DNA of 64,000 nucleotides from Cordilura impudica (GCA_963682025.1 OY821518.1:11491600-11555599), one strand, 5' to 3'; shown: positions 34,346 through 45,150, counted from the first letter of the stretch. Translations and numbers: made by a program. The notes: generated by a model not told the origin, from the sequence alone.

Positions 34346-34735
34346 TTACTCGAAATTCGAGTGCAAATCTTGCAATGTTTTTTAATCTATACATTTCAAA
34401 AATTAAGATAATAAATAATTTAATAAGAGCCTAAAGGTATGCTTATCAATTTTAGGTATTTCAACGAATCAAGAAAAGGCGTGTGATATAGAATTTATTG
34501 TGAATTGCCTTAAATTCATTAGCATACCTTTAGGCTTTTATAAAATTATATATTATTATTTTAATTTATTTAATTTTGGATATTTTTAACACATATTATA
34601 CATAGATTTTATAATTCGGCTCTTCTCATCCATATGAACTATAACTATGCCAATTTTCACACTGCTCCGTGCCCGCATTATGCTTAAAAAGGAATGAAAA
34701 AAATTTCCTTCACATATTAATATATAGATTTTGCA
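34346..34735 (+). repeat. partial foldback CTAGCAG variant plus shared flank
   Basis: Starts CTCGAAATTCGAGTGCAAAT and contains AGCCTAAAGGTATGCTTATC (34427-34446) and the inverse block TTAGCATACCTTTAGGCT (34519-34536). It is followed by a segment (about 34580-34690) that is the inverse of 50755-50885, sharing AACTATAACTATGCCAA and TTTTCACACTGCTCC. It is a broken relative of the 50915-51886 element. Confidence 0.55.
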
Positions 34736-35157
34736 AAAAAAATTTGAATGAAAAAAACAATATTTTCAGCTGAGAGTTAAATTTGGGTTTCATACAAATG
34801 ATTATTAGTTTTGTTAAATTTATTGAAATTGGGTCTTTAGTTTATACTAGGAATCTGAAACCAATTTTAATTGTATATATTTCCCAATATCCATTTGCAA
34901 AAAAAGAACAAAATATCACTATTAATATTAGAAATTCTTTACAAATCTTATTTAGGGATACTCTAAAAGTATTCAAAAAGTTTGTCGCAATAAAAAATAT
35001 TACAATCTTTTTAATGTGACGCCATGAAAAACTACAAAAAAAATGATTTTTATTCTAATTTTTTTCCAATTAAGTTTTCAATCAAGCCACGGATTATATT
35101 TTAAACAGAGTCCATTAACTTTTCAGAAATTTTGAAACCGGGCATATTTACAATATA
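34736..35157. other. non-coding stretch
   Basis: An open frame of 78 codons at 34783-35019 shows no recognisable domain. Nothing else seen. Confidence 0.35.
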
Positions 35158-35546
35158 CTAGCAGATTCCAGCCCTCGAAATTCGAGCGCAAATTCTAGGA
35201 AAGTGTATTTTTATCATTTAATAAAGACCCTAAAAGTATGCTAGCCTATGCACAAAGAACAAACTCATTTTTATTACAAACACATTAACAAATTTAATAA
35301 ACACACCATATTATTGTATAATTTTATGTATGTGTTAGTAGCAACTTTAAATGCAATTTACTCAAAAAAAAAGGAAAAAATTAAAAACCTGTAAATCTGG
35401 AAATCGGCCAAAAAGAAATAATATACGTTTGGTCAACATCAGGATAAAACGGTAGAACAAACCATCAGTCACAAGAAATCGCCTAGCCTATTAATATGAT
35501 ATTTTTTTTATTAATATTATATTTATTATATTTATTAATATTATAG
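35158..35546 (+). repeat. CTAGCAG-family repeat with duplicated tail
   Basis: CTAGCAGATTCCAGCCCTCG to CGCCTAGCCTATTAATATGA. The last TTATTAATATTA block is then repeated two or three times before the final ATAGAT, so the 3' end has expanded. Confidence 0.75.
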
Positions 35547-35814
35547 ATTTGACTTAAACTCCCTTAAATTATTTTTGTTTTTTTAATAAAAACAATTTTT
35601 GTTATTTGTTTAAAATGTTTCTCCTATTTGACAACATTCCAGAAAGTTCTGAAACTGTAGCCGTAATTGCAGTGTAAAAAGTTTTAACTTTTACTTTTCC
35701 AAAATGCACATAAAATAAAATTTAACAATATTCTCATGCTTTGATTTTTTAGAGGGCAAAGGAAAATTCACTGTTAACGAAAGCAACAGTAGTAGACATT
35801 TCTAGCGATGTCTG

Positions 35815-35820
<6 letters not shown>

Positions 35821-35850
<30 letters not shown>
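35821..35850. repeat. (TA)n microsatellite
   Basis: About 15 uninterrupted AT units, followed by ATGTATGTACATATG. Confidence 0.9.
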
Positions 35851-35857
<7 letters not shown>

Positions 35858-35923
35858 CATATGTATATTTTCTTTATTGAAATGCTTTAAAACTAACTTT
35901 CGTACTTTGCGTTATTACACTCA

Positions 35924-36305
35924 TGCCGATTTCTTTTCTGCCAAAAAACGTTGCATTTTATTTGCACTTGTTTCGAAAAGTGTATTTTTTTTTTATATAT
36001 ATTCTGAAATAAGAGCAATACTATCTTATACATCAGTCGAAAGTTCTCAAAGTCAAGACCTCGTAAATTGCAAAAATTACAGCCATTGACTTCTTTCAGG
36101 TTATAGTGCGTGAATATATCCCCATTGTTCTCCTTTTTTATATTTCAAAGAGGATAATACTCAAAATTTTATGAATACAGCACATTGAGACCTTTCGATT
36201 GATGTATAAGATAGGTTGCTCTTAATTCAGAATATATTAAAAAATACATTTTTCTAAAAAAAGTGCAAATAAAATGTAGAATTTTTTTTAGAAAAGAAAA
36301 CAGCA
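35924..36305. mobile_element. MITE of the TAA-flanked family, copy 3
   Basis: Ends TGCCGATTTCTTTTCTGCCA and the inverse of TGCTGTTTTC. It shares AAAAGTGTATTTTTTTTTTA, AAATAAGAGCAAT and ATTGACTTCTTTCAGG with copies 1 and 2. The flanking trinucleotides differ here (TCA and TTA), so the duplication has decayed. Confidence 0.7.
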
Positions 36306-37901
36306 TTAGTCTTAAACTAACAAGTAATATTTTTTCTTTTGGAAATAAAATTGAATAATATTTAACACCCAGTCTGGGAGTTTTGTTCTTCTTAACCTCC
36401 GCGAGTATATCTTCACTGCAAAGAATTGAAGCTTCAGGGTTTATGTGCCTTATATATGAAATGATTTTGTTCAGAATATACAAAAACGCACCTTTAGCGT
36501 TAAGATCAATAAAATACATTATTTTAAGTCACGAAAATTAAATAATGCTAAAGAATATTCTATTTAAAATATCCACCTTTTATCCATTGTATGCCGTCGA
36601 AATCCTTTACAATATCCAAGTTTTCAAATTTGTATTATTTGTTTTTCTTTTATGACGATTTTTATTAAATTTCACTATATTCTTCATTAAATTATTAATG
36701 AATCCGTAGACATATTATGATTTATATTCATTATTTTTTTTTTCAAGCACTTGTCGTATATTTTAAGCTTTGTGATAAATTTTGTGAAATAAATTCACTA
36801 TTTGAACAAATTCACTCATTGAAATAAAGATTTAACTTTCACTTCTGCATTAGCTTTTCATTAATTTCTTTTTTATTTCAAATATTTTTTTTTTTTTATA
36901 AATTTTCAATACAATTTTTTTGGGAATTTATTTTTTTATAACAGATTTTTCATATTTAAAACACCCCTCCTTTTTCTTTATTAACAAACACGCGTTCGTT
37001 CGTTACCGTTATTTGAGTTCCGCTTCCGTCAACGTTTCATTTATTACTAAATATTTTCATTTGGGGGCAGTGTTTTGCTCTGTAATACAATAACACGACC
37101 TGACATACGAAAAGTGGTGGAGTTTTATGTGTTTTTTTTTCTTCAAAACACACGAACTTTATGTATAATCGTATCCCCCAAAAATTGTAACAGAGAGCAA
37201 CATGTTGCTGAAACATTGTTGATTTGACATGGCAATGCTTTAATGAGGGAGATTTTTGTTGTGTCTCTCTCTTGTTATGGCATATCGTAATATTTACCGT
37301 TAACTGGAGTATTGTAATAGTTTTGTTTACATCTGTTTGTTTTTGTTTTTTTAAAGATTTTCTCGTAACACGTGGGTGTTTATGAAAAGCAGAAAAAAAA
37401 TGTCACTACATTGTATTGTTCGAATGTTTGAAAAAAAAAGTGGACAAAGTTTATGAGATGTTTACAGCAATTAGATGATGTTGAAATACTCTATGAGATT
37501 TCTTTGAAATCTAAATATATCTTTACGTTTGATTTCATTCATGAATATTTGGAATTGGGAGAATAAAAGAAATTCTTTAGGTTTTTAAAGAAATCCCTTA
37601 TTGACTAAACTAAATTCTATTACTTTTTTATGTTTTGAATATGATAAGAGTGTTTTAAATTTCGCTTTAGTCTGTCAATAATGGGCCCCATTTTTAATTT
37701 TATTATTAATTGTTTCTTCTACTCAAAAACAATTAACTCAATCCGAAATTAATAATAAAAATGATTAATTTCTTTCTGCCGGAACTAGTCAGCAACTCTA
37801 GACAATTTTGCTGCAAACAACAATAGAACAACTTTATACTTTTAAATATTTCAGGAATTTTAATTTAATTTACAATGCAACAACACATATATAATCAAAA
37901 A
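36306..37901. other. unannotated non-coding stretch
   Basis: No repeat family recognised. 36960-37330 has a more balanced base mix (ACACGCGTTCGTTCGTTACC), and resembles single-copy non-coding DNA. The reverse open frame at 36169-36519 overlaps the MITE and is incidental. Confidence 0.4.
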
Positions 37902-40900
37902 CAAGTAAGAAAATTATAGTCGGTCTAGACCGACTATACGATACCCTATACCATGCGATTAGAGACCCTATCTCTTAGGCCCAACTAACTGGACATAGAA
38001 AAAAGCAAAAACCAAATTTGAGTGGGATTTTTATTCATTTTTTTGGCTGCAGATATGAAAAAGTTCATATCGGATGCTATATCTATATAGCGACTTGGTT
38101 CAAAAATGGACCGATCCTGATCATGTTTGGTAAAGTCTCTTGTATTTTGCAAAAATATATACAAATAATATTTGAGAAGAGTCAGTGCTATATTTTTGTT
38201 TTTTAATAGATTTAAGTGAAGATCGGGAAGCAGCACTATATGGGGTCAAAGGGATCATTTTTGGACTACTCATTAATGGATGTAATGAATGCATACAAAC
38301 CCAATTTGAGTAAGATCTATATGACAATTTGGATCTTAGAAACATAAGACATTTAAATTTAAGAAGATTTTCAAAGCTCATCTTATATATACGGTATGAA
38401 AACGTTGAAATGTGATCACGACGGCCCTTATCGAAAATGTATCTTGCAATATTATTGTAGGCAACACTTAGTTTACGAAAATCATCACAATCGCAATTGG
38501 CAAAAATTTCACAACCGTATAAAAGGACTGGAATAAGGTACGTTTTCGCTAACAACATACGAATGTTTAACGGTGTTGAACTTTTCACTGCCCACAGATT
38601 ACGTAACATACCATAAAGTCTCCCTACAACAGAGTTATTATGGGTTGACCAAGTTAACTCATTATTAAACGTTACACCAAGATTTTTTGAAGACTCGACA
38701 AAATCAATAATGGTATTGTTTATTTTAATTTGAATATTATTACCTAATGTTCTTTTACTTCGCGATATAAATAGGCATTTGGATTTTGAAGGATTGATAC
38801 ATAATCCATTGGCATTCGCCCAGATGTAGATTTCATTGAGATCAGTGTTAATATTGTTTACGCAAGATTGAATATTTGCAACATTAGAACCGTTATAAAG
38901 TTGCACATCATCTGCATACATGTGTACTTTGCTGAAGAATGTGACGTCTGGTAAATCATTAATGTATAAACAAAACAAGAGGGGACCAAGGATTGATCCT
39001 TGTGGAACACCTCTGTTGACATTAAGGGCGTTTGAAAATTTATCATTTAAATATACGACTTGCGATCTATTAGTAAGATATGAAGATACTGGATTACATG
39101 CAGCGTTTGAAAAGTAAAAAAGTTTTTCAAGTTTATTTATAAGTATTGAATGAATAACCGTATCAAAAGCTTTACTATGATCTAAAAGAATTAAGAATGA
39201 TACCATATTTTGATCCAGTTTTGACCTAAGATCATCAGTAACGTCAGGCAATGCTGTGGTACAACTTCTCGTTTTCACAAAGCCTGATTGTCTATCACTT
39301 AAAAGATTTTTCTTGCTGAAGTATTTATTCATTTGTCTGCACTTTAAGTTTTCCATCACTTTTGATAAGAAAGGAAGAATAGCTATGGGTCGGAAATCAT
39401 TGTTTGGCTTAGGTATCGGAATAATTTTGGAAATCTTCCAACCTTCTGGAAATATTGATTTAGTTAAAACTGAGTTGAATAGATGGGTTAGGTATGGTAA
39501 TAATTTAGGAAGTAACGCTTTTATAAATGTAGAGTTTATACCATCCATTCCAACTGCATTTGATTTAATAGAAAGAAAACTTTCTAGTACATCACACTGA
39601 TCAACACACCGAAAGTTGAAACTATTTTTAATTGGGACACAATCTATGTCATTATAGATGTTTTGTATCGGTGGTAGGATATCAACATTTACAAAATTAG
39701 TGTTCAGTGCATTTACATCTATGTTCTGGTTACTTACTGTAGTGCGTTTTTGCCCTATACCAATATTCCGGATTTCCTTCCATTTAGATTTGCTGTCAAT
39801 AGCAGATGAAAATTTACGTTGATAAAACGTAGATTTTGCCTGCTGAATACATTTCACGACATCTCTTGTAGCAGATTTGAAGACAGCCTGAAGTTCTTGG
39901 GTTTTAAACCTTTTCCACCTACCATAAGCGTCATCATGTTTATTGATTAGTAATTTAATTTCGGAATTGAACCATGGTTGTTGATTAGCCTTGACTAATT
40001 TGGTCTTCATGGGAACACATAACTCAAATATATTGTTAACACTGTTCTCAATAAAAAGTAATTGATCATTCACATCATCTAATGAGTAAATATGATTCCA
40101 GCATATGTTTTCGATGTGTTCATTTAACAAAGTGTAATCAGTATTACGAAAATCACGATATTTAACAAAAGTTGCTTGGCGGTTCATACAAGAATCATAA
40201 GTCAAGGAAATAATATCATGTTTTGAAAAAACTGGTGCCGAGAGCTGATCATATAGAAGAACTTTAGATTTTTGGTTGACAAATACAATATCAATTAAAC
40301 TGTTCGATGTGCTATGAAAGTGTGTTGGAGTTACAGTATTAACAGGAAACAGATTAATTATTTGCATTGGTTCAATAAGGGGATTATCGTCAAACAAATT
40401 ATTATTAAAGTCACCAATTATGATAATATCATCATATGATACTGTTAATTCCTCCAGAGTACTAATGATTGTTGTAACATTTATTTGACGATGTGGCCTA
40501 TATATCCTGCCAACTAAAATTTTCTTTTTATCCTGACTATAAACATCGATAAATAATTATTCTATTTCGCTATCAGCTTTCGATCGTAATTTCACAACAC
40601 AATTAATACCGTCTCGCACATAAATTGCAACACCACCTCCTTTGGCCTTTTTTTCGACCCCATCAACTAATTTTCTTCTATCAGAAGGAAAAAGTCTATA
40701 GCCAGTTAAATTAAAAACAGAATCACTAATATCCAGAGGAAACCATGTTTCTGAAACACATATGATGTCAATTCCTGTTTCAATAGCGTCCATCCCATGG
40801 CCGATAAAAGCTTATATACCAAATTTCATCAAAATATATCCATATTTGCGACCTGCAGTTTGATTACAAGGTTTACATGGATACACAGACGGACGGACGG

Positions 40901-41046
40901 ACGGACGGACATTGTTAAATCAACTCAGAAAGTGATTCTGATTCGATCGGTATAATTAAAGATGGGTTTAGGTCAAATATATTTGGTTGTTACAAACAGC
41001 AGCACAAAGTCATTATACCCAAACCACATAGTGGTATAGGGTATAA
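37902..41046 (+). repeat. mini-me/DINE-1-like repeat split by a LINE fragment
   Basis: Left piece 37902-38338 (CAAGTAAGAAAATTATAGTC to ATTTGGATCTTA) and right piece 40777-41046 (TTTCAATAGCGTCC to GTGGTATAGGGTATA). About 73 bp of the consensus between the pieces is missing. The right piece carries GACGG repeats at 40889-40910. Confidence 0.88.
38339..40776 (-). pseudogene. LINE fragment: endonuclease C-half plus reverse transcriptase
   Basis: One reading frame runs on the reverse strand from 40776 to 38339, broken by a single TAA at 40557-40559. Order: an apurinic-type endonuclease piece (ICVSETWFP, then GDFN, then SLIDIVFVN), a linker, and a reverse transcriptase with DHSKAFD, GVPQGSILGPLLF and the catalytic YADDVQLY, then the thumb region. 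In the 758-codon stretch starting at 40397, YADD is at about residues 494-497. Roughly the last 72 codons (to 38121) are antisense mini-me sequence, not LINE. Both element ends are missing: no start of the endonuclease, no C-terminus, no poly-A and no target duplication. RT motifs resemble the Jockey/CR1/L2 range; the clade is not assigned. It made cDNA for a retrotransposon; this copy cannot. Confidence 0.88.
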
Positions 41047-42059
41047 ACACTGTTAAAATACTTGATTATATATGTGAGAGTGTAAAAATTACCCATAAAA
41101 GTAGTTGCGCTTAACTGACAGACATTTTGACATTGTGCTGTTGTCTGTATAAATAATTGTTGTACCCTACACATCTTTCTGTGTCGGTTTAGCAAGACGA
41201 AAGATCTGTTTGTTTGTACTTATTAACATTTAAGATGGCCAGTATAAAAACTATTCCATGTTAAGACCTCTGGAGGATAATTGAGTAACCATTTGACGGA
41301 AAAATTATATATCAAATATCCGTCTGAGAATTAAAATCAGAATTGCTGGGTCAATTTTTACAACTGTTATTTAGATATCATTCTTTAGACATCAAAATAA
41401 AAAAATTATACTAATATTAAATTTTTAAGTTAACTTAAGTAACTAAATAAATTTTTACCGTTGTGGACCTAGTCCCCAATAGGTCCCCACATCTGATTTA
41501 TGCTTTAACGTCAAAAAATACATGACAATCTTTCTAAAATTTGGTTCATGGTTATGTTTTATACTCATTACAGTCCTCACTATGTCTAGGACCCTTTCAA
41601 GGGCCCTTTTTCAAGGGCCCTTTTTCAAGATGTAACGATTCATATTGTCGACTAACATCGGTTATACCTTCCTACTTGTTTTGTAATTATGTATGTGTGT
41701 CTGTGTGCGTGCAAGGATATGAGTGTAGTCTATCAACAGGATTTCAGATTTATTGTTATACTTTTTATAACGGAATTTTATCATTGATAGACTGATTGCG
41801 TTTCTATTTATCTCTATGTTACGAGTAATTGTTGTGTAGAGAGAGAGAGAGAGAGAGACAGAGAGTGTTAATATTTACCAAGTTGTTATGTTTATTATGA
41901 ATTTTCAAATTATTTGACTTCGCAGAGATTTTGAATGTTTACGGAATTTCAATTAAACTAAATAACGTGTGTAAAACATAGTTTTGGTCTACTTAAATGG
42001 TCAACAGGAAATTGAATCATAAAAGTGTATTGCAAATTCGAATAATGGTTTGTGTAAAA
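41047..42059. other. non-coding stretch with small repeats
   Basis: A CAAGGGCCCTTTTT unit occurs about twice at 41600-41630, and (GA)n lies at 41838-41859. No gene recognised. Confidence 0.5.
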
Positions 42060-42168
42060 TATAAATCATGCGAGCCCGATCACAGGGGCACTTTTTTAAA
42101 ATCAAACAGAAAGCGTCATCTATGTATCACATATAGCAGTCAACTGCAGGGGCTCTGCTAAGATAAAA

Positions 42169-42902
42169 CAAGTAGGAAAATTATAGTCGGTCTAGACCGA
42201 CTATACGATACCCTATACCATGCGTTTAGATACCCTATCTCTCAGTCCCAACTAACTGGATATAGAAAATAGGCATGAACCTAATTTGAGTGGGATTTTA
42301 ATTAATTTTTTCGGCTGCAGATATGAAAAAGTTCATATCGGATGTTGACCATGTTTGGTAAAGTCTCTTGTATTTTGCAAAAATATACACAAACAAAATT
42401 TGAGAAGAATCAGTGCAATATTATTGTTTTTTGATAGATTTAAGTGAAGATCGGGAAGCAACTCTATATGGGGCCTATGACTAAGAGTTGTCCAATAGGG
42501 ATCATTTTTAGACTACTGATTGATTAATGGATGTAATATATACATACAAACCCAATTTGACTAAGATTTGTGTGATAATTTGGATCTTATGGCAATATAT
42601 GTTGATTACATAGGGGTCATTTGTATGGGGGCTAGGTCTAAACATTTACCGATTTTCACCAATTTCAATAGCGTTCATCCCATGGCCGATACCAAATTTC
42701 ATCAAAATATATTAGAAGCTTTACATGGATTTACAGACGGACGGACGGACGGACGGACGGACGGACATTGTTAAATCAACTCAAAAAGTGATTCTGATTC
42801 GATCGGTATAATTAAAGATGGGTCTAGGTCAAATATTTTTGGTAGTTACAAACAGCAGCACAAAGTCATTATACCCAAACCACATAGTGGTATAGGGTAT
42901 AA
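42169..42902 (+). repeat. mini-me/DINE-1-like repeat nested in copy C
   Basis: CAAGTAGGAAAATTATAGTC to TAGTGGTATAGGGTAT. It lacks ~50 bp in its first third and carries six GACG units at 42736-42763. Against copies A and B the empty site is GATAAAA/ATATTTATT, with no duplication beyond a possible A or two. Confidence 0.85.
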
Positions 42903-42939
42903 ATATTTATTATTATTTATTATTTCAACCGGTTAATTT

Positions 42940-43390
42940 CACTGTCCAACAGCATTTTTGGAACAGAATAGCGACCCTATAATTCTGAAAGGGTATGTTG
43001 ATCATCATTTTTGTAGAACAAACTTATGGTCCAGCACGTCTGAGTATTTTTTTACAGTGGGTCAAAATTTTCATTTTTGGTCGAAGGGAGCATTATACTT
43101 TATGAAAAAAATGCTGTAAGTTAATGTCTGAGAGAATTCTTATGGTCAGTGTTGTATTGTGGAATTGTATGAGGATTATTTTTGTGGAAGATCTTAACCC
43201 TCTAACTGGTCTCTTTATGGGTCAATTTGACCCTTTTTTCGAGAAAATCAAAAAATATCCTTTAAAAAAGGACATTTAAGGATTAAAATATTCTACGAAA
43301 ATGTTTGCCGAAAAATTTCAGTGGGGGTCACCAAAGACACCATTGTTGTAAATAAAGCTCTTTATGCTTAATTAGTAAAATTATACACCA
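42940..43390 (+). repeat. long terminal inverted repeat, left arm
   Basis: Contains its own smaller palindrome GGGTCAATTTGACCC (43218-43232). Any transcript through both arms would fold into a ~450 bp duplex. Confidence 0.85.
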
Positions 43391-43615
43391 ACATATACAA
43401 AACAGGTAAAAACGGCGTCAAGTTCGGCCGGGCCAAGCACTGAGTTCTCGCGTCTAGTCAGCTGTGACTTACAAATCGGGTGTGATATTTATTAAAATTA
43501 ATAATAAAAAATAAAAGAAAAAATTCAAGCAAAATTGAGCTACTAACCAGTACATATCGGGTGTGATTTTTACTAAAATTAATATAAAAAAAGAAAAATT
43601 AAAGCTTAAATAAGC
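43391..43615 (+). promoter_or_regulatory. leader of the CACTG element's gene
   Basis: Opens with a mini-me-like head (AAAACGGCGTCAAGTTCGGC CGGGCC split, 43408-43433). Then two direct copies of an ATCGGGTGTGAT / ACTAAAATTAATA block (about 43476-43525 and 43556-43602, period ~79 bp) lie just before the ATG. A regulatory role is only a guess from position. Confidence 0.4.
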
Positions 43616-44389
43616 ATGGCGGATTCTGTTTGCAAATTAAGAGATTGGTTTTGTTTTATTTGTGGACATTTTACGCACCATCAAAGCAGAAGAAAGATAT
43701 TGCCTACAATTGAAGAACCATATTTTCTTTTCTTTGGAATACGATTTTTATCTGAAGCTTGGATACCAAAAACCGTATGTACTACTTGCGAAAGTGGTCT
43801 TTTGACCTGGTACAAAGGCGGTACTAAGGCGCTGCCATTTTCTGCGCCTATTGCATGGATTGAACCGGAAGATCACAAATCAGATACATGCTATTTCTGC
43901 GTAAATTACAAATTTGGTAGAAGCCAAAGGCACTACGCGATAATGACATACGAAGCAACAAATAATGTCATTTTACCAGAAGTGCGCTGTGAAGGTGTTC
44001 CGGTGCCTCAACCGCCTACACATACATTTTCGGCCAATATGACAGTCGCCAATACAGAAATAACAGCGGCGGTTGAAAACATATCAGATATAAGTTACTT
44101 CCCTCTTGATGGTTTAAACATATGTCCTAATTTGGTAGACCAAGCTTATTTTGAAGATCTTGTAAGAGATTTAGGACTAACAAAAGAGAAATCTGAAATA
44201 TTATGTTCCAGATTGAAAAACAGGAATTTGATAAAAGCCGATGTAAAAGTTACATTTCCAAGAAAAAGACACGCCGATCTGGAAAGTTATTTTAAAAATT
44301 CAGATGAACTTGTATACTGTTGCAGTATTGAAGAGGTTCTAAAATATCTAAAGCTCCACTGGACTCTTCCGCTTGGCGACTATTTATAA
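43616..44389 (+). CDS. Cys-rich conserved protein carried by the CACTG element (truncated)
   Basis: 257 residues, open throughout. The N-terminal part has paired cysteines that look zinc-binding: CFICGHFTHH (about residues 13-22), CTTC (58-61) and CYFC (92-95), followed by a Pro-rich GVPVPQPP block (about 127-134). The second half is helical (LGLTKEKSEILCSRLKNRN) and leads into VTFPRKR and a CSIEEVLKYL segment. From memory, a very common but uncharacterised arthropod/invertebrate protein family has the same order: a Cys-pair domain, a GVPVP block, a short helical region, then an LFIDSSK block. Family members are much longer at the C-terminus. The frame stops at 44387 just as the LFIDSSK-type block begins in another frame, so this copy is frameshifted. 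Function unknown; the setting inside long inverted repeats suggests a transposition protein. Confidence 0.75.
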   Translation: MADSVCKLRDWFCFICGHFTHHQSRRKILPTIEEPYFLFFGIRFLSEAWIPKTVCTTCESGLLTWYKGGTKALPFSAPIAWIEPEDHKSDTCYFCVNYKFGRSQRHYAIMTYEATNNVILPEVRCEGVPVPQPPTHTFSANMTVANTEITAAVENISDISYFPLDGLNICPNLVDQAYFEDLVRDLGLTKEKSEILCSRLKNRNLIKADVKVTFPRKRHADLESYFKNSDELVYCCSIEEVLKYLKLHWTLPLGDYL

Positions 44390-44658
44390 ATAGTTCAAAA
44401 CACAGCTTAAAAGCAGTTTTACAGCACAATGGAAATCAGCATCCATCAATACCGGTTGCGTATTCCACAAAAAAGGAGGAAACATACGCAAATATTTCAA
44501 ATCTCTTAAATAAAATTGAATACTATAAATATAAATGGGAAGTATGCGCAGACTTCAAAATGATTGCAATATTGACTGGAATGCAAACAGGATACACAAA
44601 ATATATGTGCTTTCTTTGTAAATGTAAATATGTACATACTATAATAAACCAGTATTAA
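44383..44658 (+). pseudogene. frameshifted continuation of the Cys-rich protein
   Basis: In a second frame from 44383: FINSSKHSLKAVLQHNGNQ, then PVAYSTKKEE, then VCADFKMIAILTGMQTGYTK, then YMCFLCKC, stop at 44656-44658. This continues the family order without a gap, so one frame change near 44383-44390 separates it from the upstream frame. The Asp usually found in the LFIDSSK block is Asn here. The frame ends ~25 bp before the right inverted repeat, so the family's C-terminal half is missing. Confidence 0.75.
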
Positions 44659-44682
44659 AACAAAATTATAATTTTTTATAGA

Positions 44683-45150
44683 AGTTGACGTGTAATTTTG
44701 CCAATTAATCGTAAAGAGCTTTATTTACAACAATGGTGTCTTTGGTGACCCCCACTGAAATTTTTCGGCAAACATTTTCGTAGAATATTTTAATCCTTAA
44801 ATGTCCTTTTTTAAAGGATATTTTTTGATTTTCTCGAAAAAAAGGGTCAAATTGACCCATAAAGAGACCAGTTAGAGGGTTAAGATCTTCCACAAAAATA
44901 ATCCTCATACAATTCCACAATACAACTCTGACCATAAGAATTCTCTCAGACATTAACTTACAGCATTTGTTTCATAAAGTATAATGCTCCCTTCGAACAA
45001 AAAATGAAAACTTTGACCAACTTTGAAAAAATACTCAGACGTGCTGGAACATAAGTTTGTTCTACAAAAATGATCTACTCAACATACCCTTTCAGAATTA
45101 TGGGGTCGCTATTCCGTTCCATTCAAAAAGTCTTAATTTGTTGGACAGTG
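44683..45150 (-). repeat. long terminal inverted repeat, right arm
   Basis: Inverse of 42940-43390. The reverse open frame at 44705-44953 and the matching stretch in the left arm are incidental. Confidence 0.85.

Larger units (their letters stand above)
42940..45150 (+). mobile_element. 2.2 kb element with CACTG ends and ~450 bp inverted repeats
   Basis: Ends CACTGTCCAAC and GTTGGACAGTG. Arms about 42940-43390 and 44683-45150 pair with few mismatches: for example GGTCAATTTGACCC, TTTCAGTGGGGGTCACCAAA and GTATGTTGATC at mirrored places. The empty site from copies A and B is GGTTAATTTTTAATTT, which leaves at most a 3 bp TTT duplication. CACTG ends with a 2-3 bp duplication are known from CACTA/EnSpm-like elements; that assignment is inference. 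The interior (43391-44682) holds one gene. Confidence 0.85.

Noticed and set aside
38121..38338. Last ~72 codons of the long reverse frame as part of the LINE protein
   Set aside because: The DNA is antisense mini-me repeat, present in copies that have no LINE.
43616..44389. Host zinc-finger gene
   Set aside because: It lies wholly between ~450 bp inverted repeats with clear CACTG ends and is frameshifted and truncated, so it belongs to the mobile element.
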